Positions 26,763 through 36,139 of a DNA stretch of 64,000 nt are shown here, one piece after another. This DNA comes from Anaerolineae bacterium (GTDB taxonomy: Bacteria > Chloroflexota > Anaerolineae > Anaerolineales > Anaerolineaceae): NCBI GenBank assembly GCA_013178295.1, contig JABLWW010000014.1:84077-148076 (forward strand), read 5' to 3'. How positions within the stretch are numbered: position 1 is the first letter of the stretch; each line of letters begins with the position of its first letter. The notes below the pieces were generated by a model. It was not told the DNA's origin and made no database searches. It saw only the letters and a list, made by a program, of their open reading frames with translations. Position numbers and translations under genes: made by a program.

Positions 26763-29449
26763 GCGCGGCGCGCAGGCTTCTGCCTTCCTTTATGGAAGAA
26801 TCGGATGGGGCGATCCTTCTGCTGGACGCGGCCGGGGGAGTGCTGGAGGGCAATGCCGCTGGAAGACGGCTGGCGGCTTGCCTGCTGTGCGGAGAGGGGG
26901 AGGGTGCGCGGCTTGCCGACCTGCTGCCGCAATGGGTGCAACAGGCACAGGGAGGGACGCTGCGGCGCACCTGCTGGTTGGAGGATGGGAAGGAACGCAG
27001 TTTTGAAGCCCGTCTCAGCTCTATTTCCAAGCGCGGCACGGCACGCTGGATGCTGCTGCTGCACGACATCACCGATCTGACGCAGATGCAGGAAGACCTG
27101 CACCGCGAGCGCAGCCTGCTGCGCACGGTGATTGATAACCTCCCCGATGCCATCTATGTCAAAGACCGCCAGGGGCGCAAAACGCTCGCCAACCCGGCGG
27201 ATTTGCGCAACGCCGGACTGAGCGACCCCGCCCAGGCGCTGGGCAAGACCGATATGGAGGTGTTTTCGCCCGATTTTGCCCGTCAGACACACGCCGACGA
27301 CCAGGCGGTGATGCGCAGCGGCGAGCCGCTGCTGCGGCGCGAGGAGCTGCTCGTCAGACCCGACGGCCAACAGCGCTGGCTGCTCACCTCTAAAATCCCC
27401 CTGCGCGATGCGCACGGCGAGGTAATCGGGCTGGTGGGCATCGGGCACGATATCACCGAGCGCAAACAGATGGAGCAGGCGCTGGGCGAAAGCGAAGCGC
27501 GCCTGCGGGCTATTTTTGAAAACAGCCCGATCGGCATCCTCACCACCGACGCCGACGGGCTGGTCACCGCCATCAACGCCGCCTACCTGCGTATCATCGG
27601 CGGCGAGGGGCGCGCCGATGCGATTGTGGGCAAGGTCAAAATGCCCGAACTGGAGAGCATGAAAAGAGCCGGGGCGCAGCGTCTGTGGCGGCAGCTGTTT
27701 GAGCGGGCAAAGCCCTTCAAAGTCGAGCTGACCTTTGAGACCACCTTTGGCAAACGTCTGACAGCGGCTTACTCGGCTGTGCCGCTGTTGGACGAGAACG
27801 GACGCATTACCGGCAGCGTGGTGTGCATCGAAGACCTGAGCGAGTATTACCGCGCCCGCCAGACAGCCGAAGCCCTGCGCAGCGTGGCGGAGCAGCGCGC
27901 CGCCGAAGCCGAAACCCTGCGGCTGGCGGGCGCGGCGGTGGCTTCCAGCCTCAACGCCGAGGAAATCATCCACCGCATCCTTGAGCATCTGCAGCGTGTC
28001 GTCCCCTATTACAGCGCCACTGTCCAGCTGGTGCGCGGCGAAGAGGTGGAGGTGGTGGGGGCGCACGGCGTGGAAGCGCATGTGCTGCTGGGCAAACGGT
28101 TTTCGATCTCCTCTGGCACGCCCAACGCCGAAATTTACCGCCAAAAATGCCCTCTGCTGGTCACAGACCCCGCTGGACGTTACCCGAACTTTGACCTGCC
28201 CGACTATCACTCGATGGCGGAGTGGCTGGGCGTGCCGCTCGTCTTTCAGGGGCGTGTGCTGGGGATTCTGGCGCTCGATTCGCCCTTGCCGGGCTATTTC
28301 AGTGAGCAGCGCATCCGTCTGGCGTGCGCCTTTGCCGACCAGGCTGCCATTGCGCTCGAAAACGCCCGCCTGTATGCTGAAGCCCAGCGCAGTGCCACCG
28401 AACAGTCCATTCTCAATGAAATCAGCCGCTCGATCTCGTCTAAGCTCAAGCTGGAAGAACTGCTGGAGGTGGTCTATGCGCAGGTCAACCGCTTTATCCC
28501 GGCGCGCAACTTTTTTGTGGCGCGCTACGATGCCGCCGCCGACGAGTGGTACACCATCTTTGCCCGCGCAGAGCGCGACTCTATTGCCGCGTTGCAGCAG
28601 CGCTATCCCTCTGACGAGGGCGTCACCGGCTATATCATCCAGACGCGTACCCCGCTGCTGTTCATCAGCACCGACGACTATCAGGCATACCTCGAACGTA
28701 CCGGGCGATCCTTTATAGGGATTGTCCCCAAATCCTGGATGGGCGTCCCGCTGATTGCCTCTGACCAGGTGGTGGGGGTGATGGCGACCCAGAATTACGA
28801 GCGCGAAAACTTTTACACCTTGCAGGATTTTGACTTCTTCAAGACCATCGCTGCCCAGATCGCGGTTGCCTTCGAAAATGCTTATCTTTTTACCCGCATG
28901 GAAGAGCTGGCAGATACCGACGCTCTGACGGGGATTTTCAACCGGCGCAAATTCTTTGCCGAAGCCGAACGAGAAGTCCAGCGCGTCCTGCGCTATCACG
29001 GCATGCTGGCAGTGGTCATGTTTGACCTGGATCATTTCAAGCAGGTCAATGACCGCTACGGTCATGCCGAGGGCGACCGCGTGCTGCGGGCGGTGGCGCG
29101 CTGCTGCAACGAGGTGCTGCGCAAGACAGATATCTTTGGGCGTTACGGCGGCGAGGAGTTTGTTGTGCTCATGCCCGATACGGGCGTGGGGGGTGCCCGC
29201 CAGGCTGCTGAACGGCTGCGCCAGCAGGTTGCCGCCATGGGGATGCCCACCCCGCAGGGCGAAGTGCAGGTGACCGCCAGCTTTGGCGTGGCTGTGCTGG
29301 GCGGTGAATGCCAGACGCTGGATGCCTTGCTGGTCAATGCCGACCAGGCGATGCTGCAAGCCAAGCGCATGGGGCGCAACCGCGTCCGGGTGTATACGCC
29401 GGGCATGGCCGCAGACGACGCAGAGGGTTCACAGATGGCGCAGATGTAG
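26759..29449 (+). CDS. PAS-PAS-PAS-GAF-GAF diguanylate cyclase
   Basis: An 896-residue cytosolic protein from GTG 26759, with GGAGGG upstream and the stop of the kinase gene overlapping. Three PAS modules (about 5-110, 115-245, 250-385), two GAF modules (about 400-545 and 560-720) and a C-terminal GGDEF domain follow in order. The active site is GGEEF (797-801), and the inhibitory RxxD site is present (RKTD, 788-791). It should make cyclic di-GMP, with product inhibition. It is translationally coupled to the hybrid sensor, which suggests one signal controls both phosphorylation and c-di-GMP. Confidence 0.9.
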   Translation: MSAARRLLPSFMEESDGAILLLDAAGGVLEGNAAGRRLAACLLCGEGEGARLADLLPQWVQQAQGGTLRRTCWLEDGKERSFEARLSSISKRGTARWMLLLHDITDLTQMQEDLHRERSLLRTVIDNLPDAIYVKDRQGRKTLANPADLRNAGLSDPAQALGKTDMEVFSPDFARQTHADDQAVMRSGEPLLRREELLVRPDGQQRWLLTSKIPLRDAHGEVIGLVGIGHDITERKQMEQALGESEARLRAIFENSPIGILTTDADGLVTAINAAYLRIIGGEGRADAIVGKVKMPELESMKRAGAQRLWRQLFERAKPFKVELTFETTFGKRLTAAYSAVPLLDENGRITGSVVCIEDLSEYYRARQTAEALRSVAEQRAAEAETLRLAGAAVASSLNAEEIIHRILEHLQRVVPYYSATVQLVRGEEVEVVGAHGVEAHVLLGKRFSISSGTPNAEIYRQKCPLLVTDPAGRYPNFDLPDYHSMAEWLGVPLVFQGRVLGILALDSPLPGYFSEQRIRLACAFADQAAIALENARLYAEAQRSATEQSILNEISRSISSKLKLEELLEVVYAQVNRFIPARNFFVARYDAAADEWYTIFARAERDSIAALQQRYPSDEGVTGYIIQTRTPLLFISTDDYQAYLERTGRSFIGIVPKSWMGVPLIASDQVVGVMATQNYERENFYTLQDFDFFKTIAAQIAVAFENAYLFTRMEELADTDALTGIFNRRKFFAEAEREVQRVLRYHGMLAVVMFDLDHFKQVNDRYGHAEGDRVLRAVARCCNEVLRKTDIFGRYGGEEFVVLMPDTGVGGARQAAERLRQQVAAMGMPTPQGEVQVTASFGVAVLGGECQTLDALLVNADQAMLQAKRMGRNRVRVYTPGMAADDAEGSQMAQM

Positions 29450-29474
29450 CGCAGTCGTTTGTCCGCATTTTTGG

Positions 29475-29503
29475 TTGACGGGGGGTGTGAAGGTTGCTAT
29501 AAT
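29475..29503 (+). promoter_or_regulatory. Promoter of the LacI-family gene
   Basis: TTGACG (29475-29480), a 17-bp spacer and TATAAT (29498-29503) give a near-consensus sigma-70 promoter with a start near 29510. Confidence 0.85.
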
Positions 29504-29507
29504 GTGA

Positions 29508-29523
29508 ATGCACACGTGTGCAT
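29508..29523. promoter_or_regulatory. LacI-type operator (autoregulatory)
   Basis: The perfect 16-bp palindrome ATGCACACGTGTGCAT has a central CpG, as LacI/PurR operators do. It lies at the predicted transcription start and 14 bp before the regulator's own ATG, so autorepression is likely. Confidence 0.75.
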
Positions 29524-29536
29524 CAAGGAGACTGCC

Positions 29537-30568
29537 ATGCCGGTAACCATCAAGGATATCGCCAGAAAAGCGGGTGTCTCGCACGCCACCGTTTCGCGCG
29601 CTCTCAACGGCAGTCCGCTGATCTCGCAAGAGACCACGCTTGCCATCCGCAAGCTGGCGGAGGAGATGGGTTACCTGCCCAGCGCCGCGGCGCGCGGGCT
29701 GAAGACCAGCCGCTCGCATGTGCTGGGGGTGATCGTCAGCCGCATCGGCAACCCCTATTTTGGCGAGATTGTTCAGGGGATCGAGGATGCCCTCAAGGGC
29801 ACAGCCTACAGCATCTTTGTCGCTTCTTCGCATCTGGATGCCGCTGTTGAGGAGAATATCGTGCGGGCGTTTGGTGAGCATCGCGTGGACGGTGTCATCG
29901 TGGCAACTGCCTCCTTTAGCCGCAGCCAGGTGCACCTGCTGCGCCGTTACGGCATTCCCATTGTTGCCATCAATTCCTCCTCACCGCAGGATTACCGCTT
30001 TTGCATTGCTCATGATGATGTCTATGGCGCCCGGCAGGTAGCCCGTCATCTGATTGCGCTGGGACACCGCCGCATTGCCTATATCGGCAACATGCGCGCC
30101 GCGCAGATCAACCATGACCGCATTGTGGGCTTCAAACAGGAGATGGAGAGCGCCGGGATTGCGCTGGATGCCAATCTGATGATCAATCTGCAGTGGAGCG
30201 AGATCGAGAACGGCGTGGAGGGAATGACCACCCTGATGAGGCGCAAAGACAGACCCACCGCCGTTTTCTGTTTCAACGACCTGATTGCCATTGGCGCATT
30301 GCAGGTGGCGCAGCGCATGGGCATTCGCGTGCCGCAGGAGATTTCCATCACTGGTTTTGACAACATCACCTACTCTGCCTATACTCTTCCGGCGCTGACC
30401 ACCTTTGACCAGCCCAAACGGCTGATTGGCGCCGAGGCGGCTGGTATGCTGCTGGATTTGATCAACCGCCGCGGCAGTGGCGGGGACGATGAGCGGGCGG
30501 CGCCCGCCGCGCGGCTGCTGCGCGGCAAACTGCTGGTACGCGAGTCCACTGCCCGCTGTATGTCTTAG
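29537..30568 (+). CDS. LacI-family transcriptional regulator
   Basis: A 343-residue repressor from ATG 29537, preceded by AAGGAG. The N-terminal LacI HTH and hinge helix (TIKDIARKAGVSHATVSRAL, 3-22) are followed by a periplasmic-binding-protein-like effector domain (about 62-330). The effector is unknown, and none of its neighbours is a sugar gene. An upstream in-frame ATG would lie inside the promoter and operator, so it is rejected. The gene is convergent with the giant kinase, with stop codons overlapping by four bases. Confidence 0.92.
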   Translation: MPVTIKDIARKAGVSHATVSRALNGSPLISQETTLAIRKLAEEMGYLPSAAARGLKTSRSHVLGVIVSRIGNPYFGEIVQGIEDALKGTAYSIFVASSHLDAAVEENIVRAFGEHRVDGVIVATASFSRSQVHLLRRYGIPIVAINSSSPQDYRFCIAHDDVYGARQVARHLIALGHRRIAYIGNMRAAQINHDRIVGFKQEMESAGIALDANLMINLQWSEIENGVEGMTTLMRRKDRPTAVFCFNDLIAIGALQVAQRMGIRVPQEISITGFDNITYSAYTLPALTTFDQPKRLIGAEAAGMLLDLINRRGSGGDDERAAPAARLLRGKLLVRESTARCMS

Positions 30569-33500
30569 TATCTGCCGATCTCGGAGGGATTCTCCTCCTC
30601 GCTGGGGCGCTCGAGCGGGAACCACAGGGTGAAAGTACTGCCCATGCCCTCCTGACTGTGGACTTCGATCTCGCCGCCGTGCAGCCGCACAATTCCAGCG
30701 ACAATCGAAAGCCCCAGCCCGGTGCCCTTGCCCACCTCTTTGGTGGTGAAGAAGGGGTCAAAGATGCGCTTTTGCATGGCAGGCGGGATGCCGCTGCCCT
30801 GATCGCTGACTTCCAGCGCCACGCGGCGGTGTTCGCCGTCGAAACGGGTGCGGATGACGATCTGTCCGCCGCCGGGCATGGCGTCGCGGGCGTTGGTCAG
30901 CAGGTTGATCAGCGCCTGCGAAATCTGGTTGCGGTCGCAGTACAGGTCGGGCAGGTCGGGCGTCAGTTCGGTGAGGACAAAGACGCTGCTCCAGCTGCGC
31001 AGCTGATGCTCGATCAGCAGCAGCGTATCGTGGACGATGTGATTGAGGTCGTGGGTGTCGAACTTCTGCGAGGAGGGGTGGGCATAAGCCAGCAGTGAGC
31101 GGACGATTTCCGCCACGCTCCAGGCGCTGCGGTGGACGTTTTCGAGCTTGGCTTGCAGCCGCGCCGCATCGGGCAGGTTGCCTGCGGAAATCTGGCGGAT
31201 GAGGTTTTCGCTGGTGCCGGTGATGATTTGCAGCGGGGAGTTGATCTCGTGGGCGATGCCAGCCGCCAGCGTGCCCAGGGCGGCCATCTTCTCGTTGGCG
31301 AGCATGGCTTCCTGCAGCTGTTTGCGCTCGGTGATGTCGGTCAGGGTGGCATAGACCTGATGCGGGCGCTCTTCGTCGGGGCGGAAGAGCGGGATGGCGT
31401 CAATCAGAACCCAGCGGTATGCGCCTTCGCGGGGGTTGAAGACGCCCATGGTCACGCCGAGCACAGGGCTGCCGCTGCGCAGGGCAAGGGCGCTGGGGTG
31501 CTCTTCAGGGGCAAATGGGCTGCCGTCCTCGTGGATGGCGCGCCAGCGTGGGTCGGTCATGGTGTGGGTTGACATCTCCTCCTGCGTCAGCCCAAGGATG
31601 CGCAGCGCGGCCGGGTTGGCGGAGAGGATGCGCCCCTCACCGTCGCCGTAGAGCACGCCCTGTACCATGGTTTCATACAGTGTGCGGTAGCGCTGTTCGC
31701 TTTCGGCAAGTGCTTCGAGGGTGCGTTTCTGCTCGGTGATGTCGCGGGCGGCGGCGTAGATGCTCTTGCCGTGCGGGAAGGAGCGCCACTCCAGCCAGCG
31801 GTAACTGCCGTCTTTGCAGCGGTAGCGGTTGATAAAACTGGGAATTTCGCTCTGCTGATCAAGAGCGGCGACTGCCTCCAGCGTGGCGGGCAGATCGTCG
31901 GGGTGAACAAAGTCCACAAAGCGTTTGCCCTCCAGCTCATTCAGCGGGTAGCCAAGCACCCGCTCCCACTCGCGGTTGAGCTTGCGGAAGTAGCCGTCGG
32001 TATCGGCGATGCACAGCAGATAGAGCGAGGAGGCGAAAAAGCGCTCGATTTCCTCGTTTTTCTCGCGCAGCGCTTCGAGCGTGGCGCGCTGCTCGGTGAT
32101 ATCCATGGCGGCGGCGTAGATGCGCTCGCCGATCTGGTGCGAATGCCACGAAAGCCAGCGGTAGCTGCCGTCTTTGTGGCGGTAGCGGTTGACAAAACCG
32201 CGCAGCTCGCCCTCGCGCTGCATGACCTCGATGACCTTGAGCGTCTCTTCCAGGTCATCGGGGTGGAGGAATTCCAGGTCTTGATGCCCGATCAGTTCGT
32301 CCAGCCGCCAGCCGAGCACCCGCTCCCACTCGCGGTTGAGGCGCAGGAAGATGCCGTCCACCGTGAGGATTGCCAGCAGGTCAAGGGCGGCGTTGAAAAA
32401 GCCTTCCAGCTCCTCACTGGTGCGGCGCAGGGCTTCTTCGGCGTGTTTGCGCTCGGTGATGTCGGTGATGGTGGCGCCGATCAGCGGCGGGGCGCCGGGG
32501 CGCTCGATGCGGAATTTGCGCGTCTCAAAGATGTATTCTTTGCCGTCCAGCGCCTTCCAGGTCTCTTCATATTGGATAAAGCCCTCTTCCAGCGCCTGGC
32601 GGTCTTTGGCGAGCATCTCCTCGGCAGTCTCGGGCGGGAAGGTCTCGTGCGGGGACTTGCCCAGCCAGTCTTCGGCGGGGAACATCTGGCGGAAAGCCTG
32701 GTTGACATAGATGGGACGCGACTCGTGGTCTTTGATCAGCACCAGGCTGGGGGCGTTGTCCATAAAGGCGCGCAGGCGCGCTTCGTTCTCGCGCAGGGCT
32801 TCTTCGGTCTGCATGCGGGCGGTGATATCGCGGATGGCGGCGATGTGCACCGGGCGTCCGCGCAGTGTCAGGTGGCTGGCGGTGATCTCGACCGGGAAGA
32901 CAGTGCCGTCCTTTTTGCGGTGGTAGCGCACGGGGATGGAGGTGAGACCGGTCAGCGTGGCACGGCGGGTTTCATCCGGCTGGGCGGAGAGGTCAACGTT
33001 GCGCAGCTGCAGCAGTTCGCGGCGGGTGTAGCCGTAGAGCGCCTCGGCTGCCAGGTTGGCGTCCAGGATCAGCCCGCTCTCGTTGTCAATGAGAAAGATG
33101 GCGTCCGACTCGGTGTTGAACAGCAGGCGGTAGCGCTCCTCGCTCTGGCGCAGCGTCTCTTCGGCAACGATCTGGGCGATCAGCCCGCCCAGCTGGCTTT
33201 CGGCGATGGCTTCGGCAAGCTTGCGTTCGTTGGCGGTGATGCGCTGGCGCGTGTGCGATGCCAGGTTGAGCAGGGCAATCACCCTGCCGCCGTACGCAAT
33301 GGGGATGACCGCCAGCGTGCGGATGCCCTCCTCACGCAGATCATCGAAGATGGGGGCGGGGAATTCCTCGGCGGGATGGTACATCATCTCGCCTCTGCGC
33401 ACCAGCTGCGAGTGGAGCGACCCGCCTTCGTAGCGGGCAACGCGCTGCACAAACCCTTCGGAAAGCCCGTGGTGGGCAGCCAGTTCAAGCCCGCCGCCGA

Positions 33501-36048
33501 TCGGGTCCACCAAATAGATGCCGCCGCTGTCAAACTCTTGCAGCTGGATGAGGATATCCAGCAGGGCTTGCAGGCTGGCGTGCAGCCCGGAGGCGCGCCG
33601 CAGGCTGATCGCCAGGTCGCGCTGCAGGTCGCGCAGACGTTCGGTGCGGCGCTGCTCGGTAACGTCAATGATGGTGTAAAGCACCTTGCGGTAGTCGTTT
33701 TCGCAGCCGGGGGCAACCCGCCACAGCAGGCGCACGTCAAAAGGTTCGCCGCGGCGGTTGTAGTTGACCTTTTCCAGTTCACAGTAAGGTTTGCCCTCTG
33801 CCATAGTGGTCAGCGTGGTGAGGTTGGGTTCTTGCATGACGTCGCCGATGCTGTGGGTGAAGATTTCTTGCAGTTCCGCGAGCGTCTCGCAGGCGTAGAG
33901 CTGCAGGGCGGCTTTGTTGGCGGAGATCAGGCGCAAGCTGGTATAGGCGGTTTGCATTTCATCGGGGTGCTGGCGCATGTATGCGGCGATGTCTTCCACC
34001 CCCTCCGCCTGCAGACGTTTGAGGATGGCAAACGCCTGGCTGTGATCCTGCTCCATGAGGGCGACCGGGGAATCTTCAAACAAACTGCGGTAGCGCCGCT
34101 CGCTTTCCTGCAGGGCAAGCTCTGCCTGGCGGTGCTGGGTGATGTCGAGGGCGGTCACGATGACCCTGTCGTAGGTCTGCTCACTGCCGGGCGCCACCTG
34201 CCATATCAGACGGATAAAGAGCATCCTGCCGTCTTGCGTGTAGTTAACCCTTTCGCCCTCATAGCGCAGTTTGCCCTCGCCGATGGCAATCAATCCATCG
34301 GCGATGGTTTGGTCGTCGGCGCTGGCGGTATAGTGGGTAAAGCCGCGCCGCATGTCTTCGAGGTCGGCGTAACCGTAGAGCTGCAGGGCAGCGCGGTTGA
34401 CGTCCAACACACGGATGGCGCAGTGGATCTGCTGCATCAGCTGCGGGTGGGCGTGCAGATGGGCGCGCAGGTCGCTGATGCCCTGTGCTTTGAGGTCTTC
34501 GAACATGGCTTTGGCAGCCGAGAAATCCTCTTCGCTCATCGGGACGGGCGACTGCTCAAACAGCGTGCGGAAGCGCTGCTCGCTGACGCGCAGGGCGTCT
34601 TCGGCGCGTTTGCGTTCGGTGATGTCCAGGATGGTATTGATCACCTTGCCGTAGGTCTGCTCGTAGCCGGGGGCGACCTTCCAGATGAGCTGGATGATGC
34701 GCTCCTCGCCTTGGCGGGTGTAGTTGACCTTTTGCATTTCGTGGCGGATTGCGCCGCGGGCGAGGGCTGCCATGCTGACGATGGTGCCCTCATGCATGCC
34801 GCCAGCGGTGTACTCCATAAAGGCGCGCTGCATCTCCTCCAGGCTGTCATAGCCATAGAGCTGCAGGGCGGCGCGGTTGGCATCCACCAGGCGCACGGCG
34901 GCGTGCAGCTGACGCAGGATGTGCGGGTTGGCGCGCAGGTGGGCGGCGATGTCGTCCACGCCCTGCGCTTTGAGGTCTTCGAGCATGGCTTTGGTTGCCG
35001 AGTAGTCTTCTTCCGTCATGGCAACCGGCGAATCGTCAAACAAACTGCGGTAGCGCTCCTCGCTCTGGCGCAGGGCGTCTTCGGCGCGTTTGCGCTCGGT
35101 GATGTCCATCAGGGTGACAATCACCCGCTGATAGGGCTGCTGCGTGTTGGGAAGCTCCTGCCAGATGAGATGGATATAGATGGGTTCGCCCTGACGGTTG
35201 TAGTTGACCTTCCACTCCTCGTGGCGCGTCTCGCCGGCGGCGATGGTGATCATATCTTCTACCAGCAGGTTTGCATTGCCCGCACCGACAAAAGCGGCAA
35301 ACTGGCGGTCGAGCTCGGCGGCGCTCTGGCAGTCGTAGAGCTGCAGGGCGGCTTTGTTGGCTTCGATGACACGCACGCTTTGCAGGGCGCGGGCGGCGTC
35401 TTCGGGGTGGGTTTGCAGATGGGCGCGCAGGTCGCTGATGCCTTCGGCTTGCAGCTGGCGCACCACCTGCGCCACGCCGGAGAGGTCTTCTTCCATGATG
35501 GGGATTGGCGAGTCGTCAAACAGGAGGCGGTAGCGCTGTTCGCTTTCCTGCAGGGCGCACAGGGCTTCTTCGTGTTCCTCCACCTGCTGTTCAAGTTCTT
35601 GGGTGAGGGTCTGCAGGCGTTCGGTGCGCTCGGCGATGCGCGCCTCGAGGTTTTGCTGTTCGCTTCTCAGCCGCTCCGTCATGGCGTTGAAGGCGTGCGT
35701 GATCTGACGCAGTTCCTCGGCATGTGGCAGGGGGAGGGGCTGATCGGGCAGTGCGCCGCCGCTGGCGGTCTGCATGGCGCGCTGCGTAATGGCTTGCAGC
35801 GGCTGATAGACCAGCTTGTGGGCGAGAAAGATGAGCAGGGAGAAGACGAACAGCAGGGGGACAGCCACCCACAGCACCACCTGCTGGATAAACGGCTGGT
35901 GCAGTTCGGCATGGCGCAGAATCTCGGGGTGTCCGGTGAGGTGGCGGTCGAGGACAATCAGCACCGAGAGCAGCACTACCCCCAGCGCCAGGAGCAGGGT
36001 GATAGGGATAATGACCTGCAGTCGGATGGTTTGAAAGCGCTTGAACAA
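30565..36048 (-). CDS. Giant multi-PAS sensor histidine kinase
   Basis: A 1827-residue protein. Two membrane helices (about 10-32 and 50-72) and a HAMP-like linker precede four tandem copies of a PAS-like module. Each copy starts near RYR.LF(D/E)(D/Q)SP.(P/A) and ends in N(K/R)AALQLY, spaced about 140 residues apart. A GAF domain, five ordinary PAS domains, a HisKA (His1600 in GIAHEINSPLQ) and an intact HATPase (about 1690-1815) follow. The start is TTG 36048 with only a weak ribosome site. No response regulator is adjacent. The neighbouring kinase at 36140 lies 91 bp upstream on the same strand. Internal similarity of the four modules suggests recent duplication. Confidence 0.88.
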   Translation of the reverse strand: MFKRFQTIRLQVIIPITLLLALGVVLLSVLIVLDRHLTGHPEILRHAELHQPFIQQVVLWVAVPLLFVFSLLIFLAHKLVYQPLQAITQRAMQTASGGALPDQPLPLPHAEELRQITHAFNAMTERLRSEQQNLEARIAERTERLQTLTQELEQQVEEHEEALCALQESEQRYRLLFDDSPIPIMEEDLSGVAQVVRQLQAEGISDLRAHLQTHPEDAARALQSVRVIEANKAALQLYDCQSAAELDRQFAAFVGAGNANLLVEDMITIAAGETRHEEWKVNYNRQGEPIYIHLIWQELPNTQQPYQRVIVTLMDITERKRAEDALRQSEERYRSLFDDSPVAMTEEDYSATKAMLEDLKAQGVDDIAAHLRANPHILRQLHAAVRLVDANRAALQLYGYDSLEEMQRAFMEYTAGGMHEGTIVSMAALARGAIRHEMQKVNYTRQGEERIIQLIWKVAPGYEQTYGKVINTILDITERKRAEDALRVSEQRFRTLFEQSPVPMSEEDFSAAKAMFEDLKAQGISDLRAHLHAHPQLMQQIHCAIRVLDVNRAALQLYGYADLEDMRRGFTHYTASADDQTIADGLIAIGEGKLRYEGERVNYTQDGRMLFIRLIWQVAPGSEQTYDRVIVTALDITQHRQAELALQESERRYRSLFEDSPVALMEQDHSQAFAILKRLQAEGVEDIAAYMRQHPDEMQTAYTSLRLISANKAALQLYACETLAELQEIFTHSIGDVMQEPNLTTLTTMAEGKPYCELEKVNYNRRGEPFDVRLLWRVAPGCENDYRKVLYTIIDVTEQRRTERLRDLQRDLAISLRRASGLHASLQALLDILIQLQEFDSGGIYLVDPIGGGLELAAHHGLSEGFVQRVARYEGGSLHSQLVRRGEMMYHPAEEFPAPIFDDLREEGIRTLAVIPIAYGGRVIALLNLASHTRQRITANERKLAEAIAESQLGGLIAQIVAEETLRQSEERYRLLFNTESDAIFLIDNESGLILDANLAAEALYGYTRRELLQLRNVDLSAQPDETRRATLTGLTSIPVRYHRKKDGTVFPVEITASHLTLRGRPVHIAAIRDITARMQTEEALRENEARLRAFMDNAPSLVLIKDHESRPIYVNQAFRQMFPAEDWLGKSPHETFPPETAEEMLAKDRQALEEGFIQYEETWKALDGKEYIFETRKFRIERPGAPPLIGATITDITERKHAEEALRRTSEELEGFFNAALDLLAILTVDGIFLRLNREWERVLGWRLDELIGHQDLEFLHPDDLEETLKVIEVMQREGELRGFVNRYRHKDGSYRWLSWHSHQIGERIYAAAMDITEQRATLEALREKNEEIERFFASSLYLLCIADTDGYFRKLNREWERVLGYPLNELEGKRFVDFVHPDDLPATLEAVAALDQQSEIPSFINRYRCKDGSYRWLEWRSFPHGKSIYAAARDITEQKRTLEALAESEQRYRTLYETMVQGVLYGDGEGRILSANPAALRILGLTQEEMSTHTMTDPRWRAIHEDGSPFAPEEHPSALALRSGSPVLGVTMGVFNPREGAYRWVLIDAIPLFRPDEERPHQVYATLTDITERKQLQEAMLANEKMAALGTLAAGIAHEINSPLQIITGTSENLIRQISAGNLPDAARLQAKLENVHRSAWSVAEIVRSLLAYAHPSSQKFDTHDLNHIVHDTLLLIEHQLRSWSSVFVLTELTPDLPDLYCDRNQISQALINLLTNARDAMPGGGQIVIRTRFDGEHRRVALEVSDQGSGIPPAMQKRIFDPFFTTKEVGKGTGLGLSIVAGIVRLHGGEIEVHSQEGMGSTFTLWFPLERPSEEENPSEIGRY

Positions 36049-36139
36049 AAGAGCAGCCCGTCCCGCAAAAGAGGATCTGTTTTTTTTTATTGTAGTATGA
36101 AATAGAAGAAAAAGCTATGCCGTCGGCGCGGCTGTTTTT

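Noticed and set aside
26687..29359. An 890-codon open frame on the minus strand
   Set aside because: Antisense to the PAS-GAF-GGDEF protein, whose GGEEF and RxxD motifs are intact. No domain in the shadow.
31771..36105. A 1444-codon open frame on the plus strand
   Set aside because: It is antisense to the giant multi-PAS kinase. The minus-strand frame has clear domains throughout, and the plus frame has none. GC-rich third positions make such shadows open.
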